Counted from the stretch's first letter, positions 49,737 through 63,905 are shown. The stretch: DNA of 64,000 nucleotides from Huaxiibacter chinensis (GCF_022171985.1 NZ_JAJVHF010000005.1:230160-294159), one strand, 5' to 3'. Notes: generated from the letters alone by a model not told the origin. Program-made: numbers and translations.

Positions 49737-50702
49737 TCAGAGCACCTGTCCCAGCGTCTGGCGCAGGTGCGCGCCAGAGCCCAGAAGGCCCGGATTATCA
49801 TGCACGATCAGGTAGACAGGAATATCCTGTACGTAGGCCTTAAAGCGCCCTTTGTCTTCGAAGCCCCCGCGGAAGCCCGACGCTTTAAAGAATTCGAGGA
49901 AGCGAGGGACGATGCCCCCGGCAATATACACCCCACCAAAGGTGCCCAGGTTCAACGCCAGGTTACCGCCAAAGCGGCCCATGATGACGCAGAAGAGCGA
50001 CAGCGCGCGACGGCAGTCGATACAGCTATCGGCAAGCGCACGCTCGGTGACATCTTTTGGCTGCAGATTTTCCGGCAGACGCCCGTCCGACTTCACAATC
50101 GCGCGATACAAATAGACTAAACCCGGCCCCGACAGGACGCGTTCGGCAGAGACATGGCCCAGTTCGGCGCGCAGTTCCTGCAGGATGATGCCCTCTTCTT
50201 CGCTGTTAGGTGCGAAATCGACGTGCCCCCCTTCTCCCGGCAGGCTGATCCAGCGTTTGTCTACATGCACCAGATGCGACACCCCGAGGCCCGTACCGGC
50301 ACCATAGACCGCAATGGGTTTGCCATCCACCGGTTTATCGCCGCCAAACTGGATTAAATGCTCCGGTTTCAGCATGGGAATAGCCATAGAAACGGCGGTA
50401 AAGTCATTGATGATTTCGAGATGGGCAAAACCCAGGTTCTTTTTCATTTCAGCAATAGAAAATGCCCAGGTGTGGTTCGTCATCGCGACCCAGTCACCGG
50501 TAATCGGGCAGGCGATGGCAATGCATCCATCCTCTACGCTCGCGTTGTGCTCATCCAGATAGACGCGCACGACCGCTTCCAGGCTGGGATAATCAAGCCC
50601 GGAGTAGGTTTTCGCCTGGGAGATTTCCCCACTCGCCACATCACAGAGTGCCAGCCTGGCATTGGTGCCACCGACATCACCTACTAAAGCATACTTTGTC
50701 AT
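49737..50702 (-). CDS. glk: Glucokinase Glk
   Basis: 321 residues. The N-terminal phosphate loop is [13 protein letters not shown], the glucose-binding region [11 protein letters not shown], and the second ATP-loop [11 protein letters not shown]. It phosphorylates free glucose from non-PTS sources. Convergent with ypdB with only 26 nt between them. Confidence 0.97.
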   Translation of the reverse strand: MTKYALVGDVGGTNARLALCDVASGEISQAKTYSGLDYPSLEAVVRVYLDEHNASVEDGCIAIACPITGDWVAMTNHTWAFSIAEMKKNLGFAHLEIINDFTAVSMAIPMLKPEHLIQFGGDKPVDGKPIAVYGAGTGLGVSHLVHVDKRWISLPGEGGHVDFAPNSEEEGIILQELRAELGHVSAERVLSGPGLVYLYRAIVKSDGRLPENLQPKDVTERALADSCIDCRRALSLFCVIMGRFGGNLALNLGTFGGVYIAGGIVPRFLEFFKASGFRGGFEDKGRFKAYVQDIPVYLIVHDNPGLLGSGAHLRQTLGQVL

Positions 50703-50906
50703 TCTTCTACTGCTCCGCTAAAGTCAGAATAAATCTTTGGGACACTGTAAATTCAAGGCGTGATAACAACAACGACCTGAAGGTGAATGCCCCAGAATTA
50801 TCGATCATGGTCACAGAATCACTTTACCGTTTCAGCACCTTTTGCACTATTGCCGTCAAACTGAATGTGCAAAGTCACATCATTGCTTTTGTACAAGGAA
50901 ATCATC

Positions 50907-52142
50907 ATGCTCCATCCGCGCGCCAGGACCATGTTGCTGTTAGCGCTCCCTGCGTTGATCATTGGTATCGCCTCCAGCCTGATTTTGATTGTGGTAATGA
51001 AAGTCGCGTCAACGTTGCAGACGTTGCTCTGGACCTCCCTTCCGTTACAGCTCGGCGTCCGTTTTGACTCGCCTGCCTGGATTATCCTGATGCTAACCCT
51101 CACCGGCGTGGTGGTGGGGCTGGTGATTCGCTTCAGTCCAGGACATGCTGGCCCCGATCCGGCACTGGAACCGTTGATTGGTGCGCCCGTCGCGCCCTCG
51201 GCACTGCCCGGGCTTATCATTGCGTTGATTGTCGGTCTGGCCGGTGGCGTCAGTCTGGGTCCTGAACATCCGATCATGGCGGTGAATATCGCCCTTGCGG
51301 TCTATATCGGCTCGCGACTGCTTCCTCGCGTGGGCATGCTGGACTGGACGGTTCTCGCGTCGGCGGGCACCATCGGCGCGCTGTTTGGTACGCCTGTCGC
51401 CGCTGCGCTGATTTTTTCTCAGACCCTGAGCGGTAACCAGGACGTTCCCCTGTGGGATCGCCTTTTTGCTCCGCTGATGGCGGCGGCGGCCGGCGCGCTG
51501 ACCACGAGCCTGTTTTTCCATCCTCACTTTTCGCTGCCGATTCCGCACTACGGCCAGATGCAGATTGCCGATATTTTCAGCGGAGCCATCGTGGTGGCGA
51601 TTGCGATTGCGCTGGGCATGGTTGCGGTATGGTGTTTGCCCCGTCTGCATCGTCTGGTCCATAAGCTGAAACATCCGGTGCTGATCCTTGGCGTGGGAGG
51701 GTTCCTGCTGGGTATTCTCGGTGCCATCGGGGGGCCTATCACCCTGTTTAAAGGGCTGGACGAGATGCAGCAGATGGCTTTTAGCCAGATCTTCAGCGTG
51801 TCCGATTACCTCTTGTTTGCCATCGTCAAACTGGCTGCCGTCGTGGTAGCGGCAGCGTGCGGTTTTCGCGGCGGGCGAATATTCCCGGCAGTATTTATCG
51901 GCGTGGCGTTAGGCCTGATGTTGCATGAGCACGTTGATGCGGTTCCCGCCGCGATTACCGTCTCCTGTTCGATTCTGGGGCTGGTGCTGGTGGTGACCCG
52001 GGATGCGTGGCTGAGCCTGTTTATGGCAGCCGCCGTGGTGCCAGATACCACGCTGCTCCCCCTGCTCTGCATTGTGATGCTGCCCGCCTGGCTCCTGCTG
52101 GCGGGCAAGCCGATGTTAATGGCCTGGCGAAACGATAAATAA
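50907..52142 (+). CDS. yfeO: CLC-family ion channel/antiporter-like protein YfeO
   Basis: 411 residues with ten or more membrane helices. CLC selectivity motif is [11 protein letters not shown] near residue 125 (cf. GREGP), with a later [13 protein letters not shown]. Putative chloride channel/transporter; transport not shown. ATG 50907 has AAGG at good spacing; the frame extends 42 nt upstream without homology. Its stop codon abuts the stop of the convergent ipdC with no base between. Confidence 0.92.
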   Translation: MLHPRARTMLLLALPALIIGIASSLILIVVMKVASTLQTLLWTSLPLQLGVRFDSPAWIILMLTLTGVVVGLVIRFSPGHAGPDPALEPLIGAPVAPSALPGLIIALIVGLAGGVSLGPEHPIMAVNIALAVYIGSRLLPRVGMLDWTVLASAGTIGALFGTPVAAALIFSQTLSGNQDVPLWDRLFAPLMAAAAGALTTSLFFHPHFSLPIPHYGQMQIADIFSGAIVVAIAIALGMVAVWCLPRLHRLVHKLKHPVLILGVGGFLLGILGAIGGPITLFKGLDEMQQMAFSQIFSVSDYLLFAIVKLAAVVVAAACGFRGGRIFPAVFIGVALGLMLHEHVDAVPAAITVSCSILGLVLVVTRDAWLSLFMAAAVVPDTTLLPLLCIVMLPAWLLLAGKPMLMAWRNDK

Positions 52143-54981
<2,839 letters not shown>

Positions 54982-55036
54982 GCGCGTTTTTAGCAAAAAG
55001 TGCTCCCCTCCATGAATTAGGAGTTGAGGCGATTAT

Positions 55037-55056
55037 ACGGGGCTTTACCGCCCCGT
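55037..55056 (+). terminator. Hairpin between the aldo/keto reductase gene and ypeC
   Basis: ACGGGGC-TTTACC-GCCCCGT, a 7-bp GC-rich stem 55 nt past the stop. No U-run; AATATT follows. Confidence 0.45.
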
Positions 55057-55107
55057 AATATTGCGTTAACAGGCCTTTTACGGCCCCGATCGTGAAGGAG
55101 AATAAAA

Positions 55108-55455
55108 ATGTTCAGGTCACTGATTCTGACAGCGGTATTACTGGCTACAGCAGCACCGCTGGTCACTAATGCTGGCGAGATCACCCTGTTGCCATCCATC
55201 AAATTACAGATTGGCGATCGTGATAATTATGGTAACTACTGGGACGGCGGCGGCTGGCGCGACCGCGATTACTGGCGTCGTCATTACGAATGGCGTAATG
55301 ACCGCTGGTGGAGACATGACAATGGTCGCCACCGTGGCTGGGACAACCGCAAGGCCTATGAACGCGGTTATCGTGAAGGCTGGAGCGACCGGGACGATCG
55401 CCGTGGGCATCGTGGTCACGGACACGGACATGGTCACGGCGGGCATCATCGCTAA
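55108..55455 (+). CDS. ypeC: DUF2502 periplasmic protein YpeC
   Basis: 115 residues. The signal peptide ([22 protein letters not shown]) is followed by [17 protein letters not shown] and then a strongly charged, Trp/Arg/Asp/Tyr-rich body with repeats like [18 protein letters not shown]. It ends in a His/Gly tail ([15 protein letters not shown]) suited to metal binding. Matches E. coli YpeC (108 residues); function unknown. It is next to the manganese transporter gene mntH. Confidence 0.92.
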   Translation: MFRSLILTAVLLATAAPLVTNAGEITLLPSIKLQIGDRDNYGNYWDGGGWRDRDYWRRHYEWRNDRWWRHDNGRHRGWDNRKAYERGYREGWSDRDDRRGHRGHGHGHGHGGHHR

Positions 55456-55472
55456 ATTTAATAAACGCTATT

Positions 55473-55500
55473 CAAAAAGGAGCCCCAGGGCTCCTTTTTC
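55473..55500. terminator. Bidirectional terminator ypeC / mntH
   Basis: AAAAAGGAGCCC-CAG-GGCTCCTTTTT-type stem (AAAAGGAGCCCCAGGGCTCCTTTTTC) between the converging genes, with A- and T-runs. Confidence 0.85.
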
Positions 55501-55502
55501 AT

Positions 55503-56775
<1,273 letters not shown>

Positions 56776-56788
56776 CATGCTATCAAAA

Positions 56789-56803
56789 TGAGAATGATTA
56801 TCA
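56789..56803 (-). promoter_or_regulatory. mntH: Fur box of mntH
   Basis: TGAGAATGATTATCA matches the 7-1-7 Fur core TGATAATNATTATCA with one mismatch. Lies just upstream of the MntR dyad, as in E. coli. Confidence 0.78.
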
Positions 56804-56902
56804 AGATCATTTAAATGGTTGTTGTTGATTTCTCTGATAGCCTGGAACAATAGATCGGGCGGGAATGCTGAATGACGTCACGGCGGTGAAATCATACACA
56901 TT

Positions 56903-56918
56903 TGTGAAGCGTAGCACA
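56903..56918 (+). promoter_or_regulatory. nupC: CRP-like site 1 of nupC
   Basis: TGTGA-AGCGTA-GCACA, one mismatch to TGTGA-N6-TCACA. About 170 nt upstream of nupC; nupC is CRP/CytR-controlled in E. coli. Confidence 0.65.
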
Positions 56919-56977
56919 CAAACTTAACTTTTCACTCATTTACCTAACATAACAAAAATGTATTGTTGATCACTATT

Positions 56978-56993
56978 TTTGAGACTCGTCACA
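56978..56993 (+). promoter_or_regulatory. nupC: CRP-like site 2 of nupC
   Basis: TTTGA-GACTCG-TCACA, one mismatch to the CRP consensus, centred 75 bp from site 1. TATAGT at 57003-57008 may be the -10. Any CytR site between them cannot be called by eye. Confidence 0.6.
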
Positions 56994-57088
56994 GGATGTA
57001 ACTATAGTGTGGTCTTGATCTCGTTTTCTTTGTCGACGTTACATAGAATGTGCACGGAAATTAAACCTGCCTCATATTTGGAGCAAAT

Positions 57089-58276
57089 ATGGACCGCGTC
57101 CTTCATTTTGTCCTGGCACTTGTAGTCGTTACTGCACTTGCATTGCTGGTCAGCACTGACCGCAAAAATATTCGTATTCGTTATGTTGTTCAACTGCTCG
57201 TTATTGAAGTATTACTTGCGTGGTTCTTCCTGAACTCCAACGTAGGCCTGGGTTTCGTGAAAGGCTTCTCCGAAATGTTCGAAAAACTGCTCGGATTTGC
57301 TAACGAAGGGACGAACTTCGTCTTTGGCAGCATGAACGATCAAGGTCTGGCATTCTTCTTCCTGAAAGTGCTGTGCCCTATCGTCTTTATCTCTGCGCTG
57401 ATCGGTATTCTGCAACACATCCGCGTTCTGCCGGTAGTGATTCGTGCGATTGGTTTCCTGTTATCCAAGGTCAACGGCATGGGTAAACTGGAATCATTCA
57501 ACGCAGTCAGCTCCCTGATTCTGGGTCAGTCTGAGAACTTTATCGCCTATAAAGATATTCTTGGCAAAATGTCCCGCAATCGTATGTACACCATGGCAGC
57601 TACGGCGATGTCTACCGTTTCCATGTCTATCGTGGGTGCGTACATGACGATGCTGGAACCTAAATACGTGGTTGCGGCACTGGTACTGAACATGTTCAGC
57701 ACCTTTATTGTACTCTCCCTGATCAACCCATACCGCGTTGATGCCAGCGAAGAAAACATTCAGATGTCCAACCTGCATGAAGGGCAGAGCTTCTTCGAAA
57801 TGCTGGGTGAATACATTCTGGCAGGCTTCAAAGTGGCCGTGATCGTAGCCGCCATGCTGATCGGCTTCATCGCCCTGATTTCCGCACTGAACGCGCTGTT
57901 TGCGGCCGTGCTGGGTATTTCCTTCCAGGGCATTCTGGGTTACATCTTCTACCCTATTGCCTGGGTTATGGGTGTGCCAGCGCATGAAGCGCTTCAGGTT
58001 GGCAGCATCATGGCGACCAAACTGGTTTCTAACGAATTCGTGGCCATGATGGATCTGCAGAAGATCGCCAGCACCCTGTCTCCACGTGCTGAAGGTATCC
58101 TGTCCGTATTCCTCGTCTCCTTCGCCAACTTCTCATCAATCGGCATCATCGCCGGTGCGATTAAAGGTCTGAACGAAGAGCAAGGCAACGTGGTTTCCCG
58201 CTTTGGTCTGAAGCTGGTCTATGGTTCAACGCTGGTGAGCGTCCTGTCTGCTTCTATCGCAGCACTGGTTCTGTAA
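57089..58276 (+). CDS. nupC: Concentrative nucleoside transporter NupC
   Basis: 395 residues, CNT family with re-entrant hairpins. Conserved motifs are [11 protein letters not shown] and [14 protein letters not shown], which bind nucleoside. Proton-coupled uptake of pyrimidine nucleosides and adenosine. It is 5 residues shorter than the 400-residue E. coli protein: the stretch near residue 278, VTGWFGYSISFQG in E. coli, reads VLGISFQG here. GGAG precedes the ATG. Confidence 0.96.
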   Translation: MDRVLHFVLALVVVTALALLVSTDRKNIRIRYVVQLLVIEVLLAWFFLNSNVGLGFVKGFSEMFEKLLGFANEGTNFVFGSMNDQGLAFFFLKVLCPIVFISALIGILQHIRVLPVVIRAIGFLLSKVNGMGKLESFNAVSSLILGQSENFIAYKDILGKMSRNRMYTMAATAMSTVSMSIVGAYMTMLEPKYVVAALVLNMFSTFIVLSLINPYRVDASEENIQMSNLHEGQSFFEMLGEYILAGFKVAVIVAAMLIGFIALISALNALFAAVLGISFQGILGYIFYPIAWVMGVPAHEALQVGSIMATKLVSNEFVAMMDLQKIASTLSPRAEGILSVFLVSFANFSSIGIIAGAIKGLNEEQGNVVSRFGLKLVYGSTLVSVLSASIAALVL

Positions 58277-58289
58277 ACCACCTCAAACG

Positions 58290-58317
58290 AAACCGGAGCC
58301 TGGCTCCGGTTTTTTTA
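58290..58317. terminator. Terminator nupC / pdeA
   Basis: AACCGGAGCC-T-GGCTCCGGTT followed by TTTTTT on the nupC strand. Overlaps the last codons of pdeA. Confidence 0.85.
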
Positions 58318-60525
58318 CGCCTGCGATTCCTCTAGCGGACGCGGTTTACCGATCAAGTACCCCTGTAAATAATCCACGCCTGAAGCAAGCAGCAACTGCC
58401 GCTGCGCATCCGTTTCCACATACTCCGCCACAACGGTGAGTGATTTTGTCTTTGCCAGGTTGCAGATGGATTTAACGATCATCGCATCCATACTGTCGGT
58501 ACAGATATCTTTCACAAATGAGCCATCGATTTTGATGATATCCGCCTCCAGCCTTTTCAGCCGTTCATAGTTGGCGTAGCCGGTGCCAAAATCATCAATG
58601 GCGATTTTAAAGCCATACTCGCTCAGCTTTTGAATATTTTGAATACTGGAATCCGAACTGGAAAAAGCCTGCTCTTCCGTGATCTCAATTATGACCACCT
58701 GCGGATCGATTCCATACTGGGTAAAGAGGGCAATAATCTCCGAGGCAATCTCTTTTTGCATCAGCGTCAGCGGCATCAGATTCACTGAGAACCGGGTCAC
58801 GCTGTGCGGCGAGGGGTGTGCACGCAGCCACAGAAGCAGCTTTTCCAGCACCGTAAGGTCAAAGCGATGGCTCATATTAAACTGCGCGATCAGCGGAATG
58901 AACCGGTCGGGCGAGATCAGTTCCCCGTCACTCTCCAGACGTGAAAGAATCTCGTGATACCCCTCTCCCGCCACGTTTTGAATAGGCTGAGCGTAGAGTT
59001 TGACGCCGTCCTCATCCAGCGCGCGTTTAATCCGGCTGAGCATCAGCACGCGCTCTGTTGTTTGGCCGGAAACCGTCTCCTGACTGTGGGTTAAGGCGAG
59101 CACCGTATGCGCAATACAGGACTGCTCAGAAAGCCAGCTCAGTTGACCCAACGTATGATTTAGTTGATCCCCGCTGCGGCCTTCTACCTCACCCCACGCG
59201 CCGCCAAATTCAATATCCAGTGCCGTATTGTTCCAGTAAAAATTCCGGTTATTGAGCAGATCGACGATATGTTGCAACCGTTCAGCCGTTTGCGGGCCCA
59301 GTAAAACCAGCACCATTTCACTGCCAGGAAGCTGAAAGAATTTCTCATCACTCTGCAAAAGAGGCTGAACCGACTGGGTGATAGCGCGCTTACAATGTAC
59401 GCGCATCAACATGCCATAGTGACGACTGAGAAACTCAAGGTTATCCATGCGCAAACAGCAAATTTTCGCGTCAGGTTGAGCAGTCAAATAAATCTCCAGC
59501 GCACGCAGGTTTGCCAGTCCCGTTAGCGGATCGGTTAGCGCCCTCTCCTGCCAGCCTCGTTTCAGCCACTCGGTACGTTGATAAATACGCCACATGTATA
59601 AGAGGCAAATCGTAAAGGAAATCAGTACGGACAGAACAAAGGAGAGTGAGTATCCCGTTTCTACACCATTAAGAAAGTTTTTGTTATAGGTCAGCAGCGT
59701 CAGCGCCGAAAATGCCCAGCAGAGCGAAACCAGCGCATAACTTAATCGGCTGATAGCGGCGGTAAACAGAATAAAAATCACCGGTACCAGATAACCCGCA
59801 ATGAATGGCGATTCAAAAGGCGCGCAAAGTATAGTGAGAACGAGCCCTAAAAGCGTTAGCCACGTGAATGTAAAAAGAGCGCTGTTTTTACTAATATAGG
59901 GCTTAATACTGCGCAGCCAGAAAGTTCTGGCATAGCGAGGATTAATAATCATTCTTAACGGATAATAGAACATCATCGTAAATATTAAGCCCGCGCATAT
60001 CAGGCTTTGAATATCGATAATATGATAAATGGCGCTGCCGTCACCGAAGAACGTTGACAGTGAAACGGGAAAATCAAAGAGTTGTCCGGCCAGGTACATG
60101 GAGAGTTTGATGCCCGGCGGAATAATAAACCCCAGCCAGAAGAGGCGCACACCAAGGTGACGGTTAGGTACGCCATAGCGCCAGCGGCGGCCTAACTGCA
60201 GACGAAGCGCGCCACACGCGGCAAATACTGTAAAAACCTGACAAAACAACAGAACAGCCTGCTGTAAAAAAGTGAGATCGAAACTCAGGGCGTTGACCAG
60301 GGCAAAGCTCGTAATAACGGGAATAATTCCCCGCCGACCAAACAGCAGAATTATCGCCAGCATCAAACTTAAGGGTAGCCAGGCTAAATAGACGTCGACC
60401 CCATCGATAAGTGCGCGAGGTGAAATAGAGCGAGCCAAAGGGACAGCAAGCAGGCACAATATTTGCGCAAGCATAAATATTTTTAAATTATTACCTGATT
60501 TACTTTTCATTAATTTATTTGACAA
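58315..60525 (-). CDS. pdeA: c-di-GMP phosphodiesterase PdeA (YfeA)
   Basis: 736 residues: an N-terminal MASE1-type membrane sensor (about 1-330, eight or more helices), a degenerate GGDEF domain (about 340-480; the signature reads LPGSEMVLV and lacks the catalytic pair), and a complete EAL domain (about 490-730). The EAL has HEILSRL in place of E-A-L, plus SVNL, IIEITEE, DDFGTGYAN, KIDGSFV, AEYVET and QGYLIGKP. So it should degrade, not make, c-di-GMP. Divergent from nothing; its 5' region (60526-60677) is AT-rich. Confidence 0.93.
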   Translation of the reverse strand: MSNKLMKSKSGNNLKIFMLAQILCLLAVPLARSISPRALIDGVDVYLAWLPLSLMLAIILLFGRRGIIPVITSFALVNALSFDLTFLQQAVLLFCQVFTVFAACGALRLQLGRRWRYGVPNRHLGVRLFWLGFIIPPGIKLSMYLAGQLFDFPVSLSTFFGDGSAIYHIIDIQSLICAGLIFTMMFYYPLRMIINPRYARTFWLRSIKPYISKNSALFTFTWLTLLGLVLTILCAPFESPFIAGYLVPVIFILFTAAISRLSYALVSLCWAFSALTLLTYNKNFLNGVETGYSLSFVLSVLISFTICLLYMWRIYQRTEWLKRGWQERALTDPLTGLANLRALEIYLTAQPDAKICCLRMDNLEFLSRHYGMLMRVHCKRAITQSVQPLLQSDEKFFQLPGSEMVLVLLGPQTAERLQHIVDLLNNRNFYWNNTALDIEFGGAWGEVEGRSGDQLNHTLGQLSWLSEQSCIAHTVLALTHSQETVSGQTTERVLMLSRIKRALDEDGVKLYAQPIQNVAGEGYHEILSRLESDGELISPDRFIPLIAQFNMSHRFDLTVLEKLLLWLRAHPSPHSVTRFSVNLMPLTLMQKEIASEIIALFTQYGIDPQVVIIEITEEQAFSSSDSSIQNIQKLSEYGFKIAIDDFGTGYANYERLKRLEADIIKIDGSFVKDICTDSMDAMIVKSICNLAKTKSLTVVAEYVETDAQRQLLLASGVDYLQGYLIGKPRPLEESQA

Positions 60526-60677
60526 TTCATCCCGGCATTATATTGGCCTTAGGAATATTAGGTTTATTCATAGCGTGAATCAAGTTGTGGTCTACATTTA
60601 GACCGATTTTGCGCTTCGTGGTTTAGAAAACAGACAGGTTGATAACAAAAGTGAAGAGATCATTTTACGAAAGCATA

Positions 60678-60707
60678 AAAAAACCCCCGCTTTGCAGCGA
60701 GGGTTAG
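60678..60707 (-). terminator. Terminator of the tRNA-Ala pair
   Basis: On the minus strand AACCCTCGCT-GCAA-AGCGGGGGTT followed by TTTTTAT, 6 nt past the last tRNA. Confidence 0.85.
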
Positions 60708-60712
60708 AATTT

Positions 60713-60788
<76 letters not shown>

Positions 60789-60824
60789 ACAGATTTTACG
60801 TTCCAAATTCTTTGGGTGAGAATT

Positions 60825-60900
<76 letters not shown>

Positions 60901-60929
60901 AACGTAAAGCTGTCGTGTTGACGGGCGGC

Positions 60930-60958
60930 ATAATATGAATTCCTCCGCGGGGTGTCAA
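60930..60958 (-). promoter_or_regulatory. Promoter of the tRNA-Ala operon
   Basis: Minus-strand TTGACA, 17-nt spacer, TATTAT, then a GC-rich discriminator (GCCGCCCG) typical of stringently controlled stable-RNA promoters. Confidence 0.9.
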
Positions 60959-61116
60959 CGGCAAAATCATCCGGATGCTCTCAACCGCTGAAAAATCATG
61001 CAAATGAATCTTCTTGCGGCCCTCCTCGCAATCATGAGTTAACCCTGTCACGTTTTCACGTAAAAGGGTGCTATAAAATGAACCTCTATTAACCATACTC
61101 TTACTCAGGAAATTGC

Positions 61117-61479
61117 ATGATCAAGGAACGAATGACGCCAGAAGAGTTAGCCCGGCTCACAGGTTTCAGCCGACAGACCATCAATAAATGGGTGCGCAAA
61201 GAGGGCTGGATGACATCGCCAAGGCCCGGCGTTCAGGGAGGGAAAGCGCGTCTGGTACACGTAAATGAAAACGTGCGGGAATTTATTCGCAGCGCGCGCA
61301 GAGCCACGGATGCGCCTGACGTTCCCGAAAACGTCGCGGGTGAGAGTCCACTGCATGCTTTACTCCTGACGCTGGCGAATGAAATGACACCCGACGAGCG
61401 CAAACAGATGACCTCCTTATTACTACGGGACGGAATTACCGGATTGCTACAACGCTTAGGGATTCGCGACCAGAATTGA
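61117..61479 (+). CDS. yfeC: Putative DNA-binding regulator YfeC
   Basis: 120 residues. N-terminal helix-turn-helix MTPEELARLTGFSRQTINKWVRKEGW (MuA/Mor-like winged helix), the conserved GVQGGKARLVHVNENVREFI, then a helical C-terminus ending LLLRDGITGLLQRLGI. Matches E. coli YfeC; targets unknown. One nt before yfeD, its paralogue. Confidence 0.93.
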   Translation: MIKERMTPEELARLTGFSRQTINKWVRKEGWMTSPRPGVQGGKARLVHVNENVREFIRSARRATDAPDVPENVAGESPLHALLLTLANEMTPDERKQMTSLLLRDGITGLLQRLGIRDQN

Positions 61480-61480
61480 T

Positions 61481-61876
61481 ATGAAAACACTACGGAGCAA
61501 AATGACCACGGAAGAGCTGTCCATCACGCTCGGGATGGCAAAACAAACGGTGAATCGCTGGATCCGCGAGAAAGGATGGAAAACCGAAAGAATAAACGGT
61601 GTCAAAGGCGGTCGCGCCCGATGGGTTTATGTGGATGCGCGAGTGCGGGAACATATTAAGAGTCTGCCATCGATGCGTCTGCAACAGTCCGTTTATCAGC
61701 TGGAAGAGACGCCACCCTCCTACGCTCGCCCTGTTGTGCCTGCCCTTTCACCTCAGATTTCCGACGTGCTGGCAAAAATGACAAAGCCGGAACAAGACCA
61801 TCTTGAGCGCTTGCTGTTAAGAGAGGGAATCAACGGGTTTCTCAGGCGGCTGGGAATAGCAGACGAACAGGCATAA
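61481..61876 (+). CDS. yfeD: Putative DNA-binding regulator YfeD
   Basis: 131 residues with the same plan as YfeC: HTH MTTEELSITLGMAKQTVNRWIREKGW, GVKGGRARWVYVDARVREHI and a C-terminal LLLREGINGFLRRLGI. Co-transcribed with yfeC (1-nt gap). Matches E. coli YfeD. The pair probably arose by tandem duplication and could form heterodimers; no target is known. Confidence 0.92.
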   Translation: MKTLRSKMTTEELSITLGMAKQTVNRWIREKGWKTERINGVKGGRARWVYVDARVREHIKSLPSMRLQQSVYQLEETPPSYARPVVPALSPQISDVLAKMTKPEQDHLERLLLREGINGFLRRLGIADEQA

Positions 61877-61902
61877 AAAACGGCAGGTCTCCCTGCCGTT
61901 AT
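61877..61902. terminator. Terminator gltX / yfeD
   Basis: AACGGCAGG-TCT-CCCTGCCGTT stem preceded by an A-run, so it reads as stem plus U-run on the gltX strand. Lies between the converging stops. Confidence 0.85.
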
Positions 61903-61919
61903 GATGCTGCCCTTGTCAC

Positions 61920-63335
61920 TTATTGCTGGCTTTCGCGTTCCGCAATAAAGCCCAGAGCCTGGTTAATGCGCGCCACGCTGCGCGTTTTACCAATCGCATG
62001 GACGGTCACATCCAGCGCCGGAGACTGGCCCGCGCCAGTTACCGCGACGCGCAGCGGCATACCGACTTTACCCATCCCCACTTCCAGCTCGTCAGCCGTT
62101 GCCTGAATCGCATGGTGCACATTTTCGGCAGTCCAGGTCGTGATGGCTTGCAGCTTGTCACGCACCACTTCCAGCGGCTGGCGCGCCACAGGACGCAGAT
62201 GTTTCTTCGCCGCATCGGCGTCAAATTCGCTGAAATCTTCGTAGAAGTAACGGCAGCTTTCTGCGATCTCTTTCAGCGTTTTGCAACGCTCGCCCAACAG
62301 GCGAACCAGATCGGCCAGTTCAGGGCCGGTACGGGTATCGATGTTCGCCTGCTCAATGTGCCACTGCAGATAGGTAGCAACGTATTCCGCAGGCATCGTA
62401 TTAATATAGTGGTGGTTCAGCCACAGCAGCTTATCCGTGTTGAATGCACTGGCTGATTTGCTCACCGCGCCCAGTGAGAAGAGCTTGATCATCTCTTCAC
62501 GGCTGAAGATCTCCTGGTCGCCACTGGACCAGCCCAGACGCACCAGATAGTTCAGCAAGGCTTCTGGCAGATAACCATCATCGCGATACTGCATTACGCT
62601 TACCGCACCGTGACGCTTGGACAGCTTTTTACCGTCGTCACCGTTAATCATGGAAACGTGTGCATAAACAGGAACAGGCGCGTTCAGCGCTTTGAGGATG
62701 TTTATCTGGCGCGGCGTGTTGTTGATATGATCTTCACCGCGAATCACATGGGTGATTTCCATATCCCAGTCATCGACCACGACGCAGAAGTTATAGGTTG
62801 GGGAACCATCAGTACGGCGAATAATCAGGTCGTCCAGCTCCTGGTTGCTGAATTCGATCGGGCCACGGATTTGGTCGTCGAAAATAACAGAACCTTCCTG
62901 CGGGTTGGCGAAACGCACCACGCAAGGTTCATCAGCAGCATGTTCACTGTGATCATGGCGGCAACGGCCGTCATAGCGAGGCTTTTCGCCGTTTGCCATC
63001 TGCTCTTCACGCAATGCTTCCAGGCGCTCTTTGGAGCAGTAGCATTTGTACGCCGTGCCCGCGTTAAGCATCTCGTCAATGGCGGCGTTGTAACGGTCAA
63101 AACGTTTAGTCTGGAAGTAAGGACCTTCATCCCACTCCAGATTCAGCCAGTTCATCCCGTCCATAATGGCTTCGATAGCTTCCGGCGTCGAACGCTCAAG
63201 ATCGGTGTCTTCAATACGCAGCACGAACTCACCGCCGTTATGACGGGCAAAAAGCCAGGAGTAAAGGGCAGTACGTGCACCGCCGACGTGCAAATAGCCT
63301 GTCGGGCTTGGCGCGAAGCGTGTTTTGATTTTCAT
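61920..63335 (-). CDS. gltX: Glutamyl-tRNA synthetase GltX
   Basis: 471 residues, class I. HIGH-type motif HVGG in [16 protein letters not shown] and KMSKS-type motif KLSKR near residue 240; cysteines in the zinc region (YKCYCSKE...CRHDH). It charges tRNA-Glu. Single gene, divergent from the valUXY-lysV operon, as in E. coli. Confidence 0.98.
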   Translation of the reverse strand: MKIKTRFAPSPTGYLHVGGARTALYSWLFARHNGGEFVLRIEDTDLERSTPEAIEAIMDGMNWLNLEWDEGPYFQTKRFDRYNAAIDEMLNAGTAYKCYCSKERLEALREEQMANGEKPRYDGRCRHDHSEHAADEPCVVRFANPQEGSVIFDDQIRGPIEFSNQELDDLIIRRTDGSPTYNFCVVVDDWDMEITHVIRGEDHINNTPRQINILKALNAPVPVYAHVSMINGDDGKKLSKRHGAVSVMQYRDDGYLPEALLNYLVRLGWSSGDQEIFSREEMIKLFSLGAVSKSASAFNTDKLLWLNHHYINTMPAEYVATYLQWHIEQANIDTRTGPELADLVRLLGERCKTLKEIAESCRYFYEDFSEFDADAAKKHLRPVARQPLEVVRDKLQAITTWTAENVHHAIQATADELEVGMGKVGMPLRVAVTGAGQSPALDVTVHAIGKTRSVARINQALGFIAERESQQ

Positions 63336-63547
63336 GAAATGGCCTTACGTTATAAAGATGCCGACGACCGGCAAATGCTGGAAAAAAACAATGGGCAATA
63401 TTCTATCACTGTGGGCTGATTCCTCAATGATGTTCCCTGTTTGATATGCAGGTTTACGAATTTTGTTTATAAATCATGCGCCCTTGCCCATTCAGCGATC
63501 GTTTTGACTAATTTTACGACGAACAAACAAAATATTCAGAAAAGGCG

Positions 63548-63575
63548 TTGACTCATTTTCAACTCTCCCTATAAT
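63548..63575 (+). promoter_or_regulatory. Promoter of the valUXY-lysV operon
   Basis: TTGACT (63548-63553), 16-nt spacer, TATAAT (63570-63575), then a GC discriminator (GCGAC). The first tRNA starts 17 nt after the -10. Confidence 0.9.
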
Positions 63576-63592
63576 GCGACTCCACACAGCGG

Positions 63593-63668
63593 GGGTGATT
63601 AGCTCAGTTGGTAGAGCATCTCCTTTACACGGAGGGGGTCGGCGGTTCGAGCCCGTCATCACCCACCA
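63593..63668 (+). tRNA. valU: tRNA-Val (anticodon UAC)
   Basis: 76 nt with CCA. Acceptor GGGTGAT/ATCACCC, anticodon loop TTTACAC (TAC at 63626-63628). First of three nearly identical copies. Confidence 0.97.
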
Positions 63669-63711
63669 TCTACTTCATGTAGACTCGCCGTGTAGATAAG
63701 AATTTGAGAAT

Positions 63712-63787
63712 GGGCGATTAGCTCAGTTGGTAGAGCATCTCCTTTACACGGAGGGGGTCGGCGGTTCGAGCCCGTCATCGCCCACCA
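63712..63787 (+). tRNA. valX: tRNA-Val (anticodon UAC), acceptor variant
   Basis: 76 nt with CCA. Same as the first copy except acceptor pair 4-69, which is C-G (GGGCGAT/ATCGCCC), not U-A: both sides changed together, so the tRNA should fold normally. Confidence 0.97.
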
Positions 63788-63826
63788 TTCTCAACGAAGA
63801 TTCTTGTCAATGTAGTACCGAAGTCA

Positions 63827-63902
63827 GGGTGATTAGCTCAGTTGGTAGAGCACCTCCTTTACACGGAGGGGGTCGGCGGTTCGAGCCCGTCATCACCCAC
63901 CA
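63827..63902 (+). tRNA. valY: tRNA-Val (anticodon UAC)
   Basis: 76 nt with CCA. Same acceptor as the first copy but C at position 27, making a C-G pair in place of the U-G wobble at the top of the anticodon stem. Only 3 nt separate it from lysV. Confidence 0.97.
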
Positions 63903-63905
63903 TTC

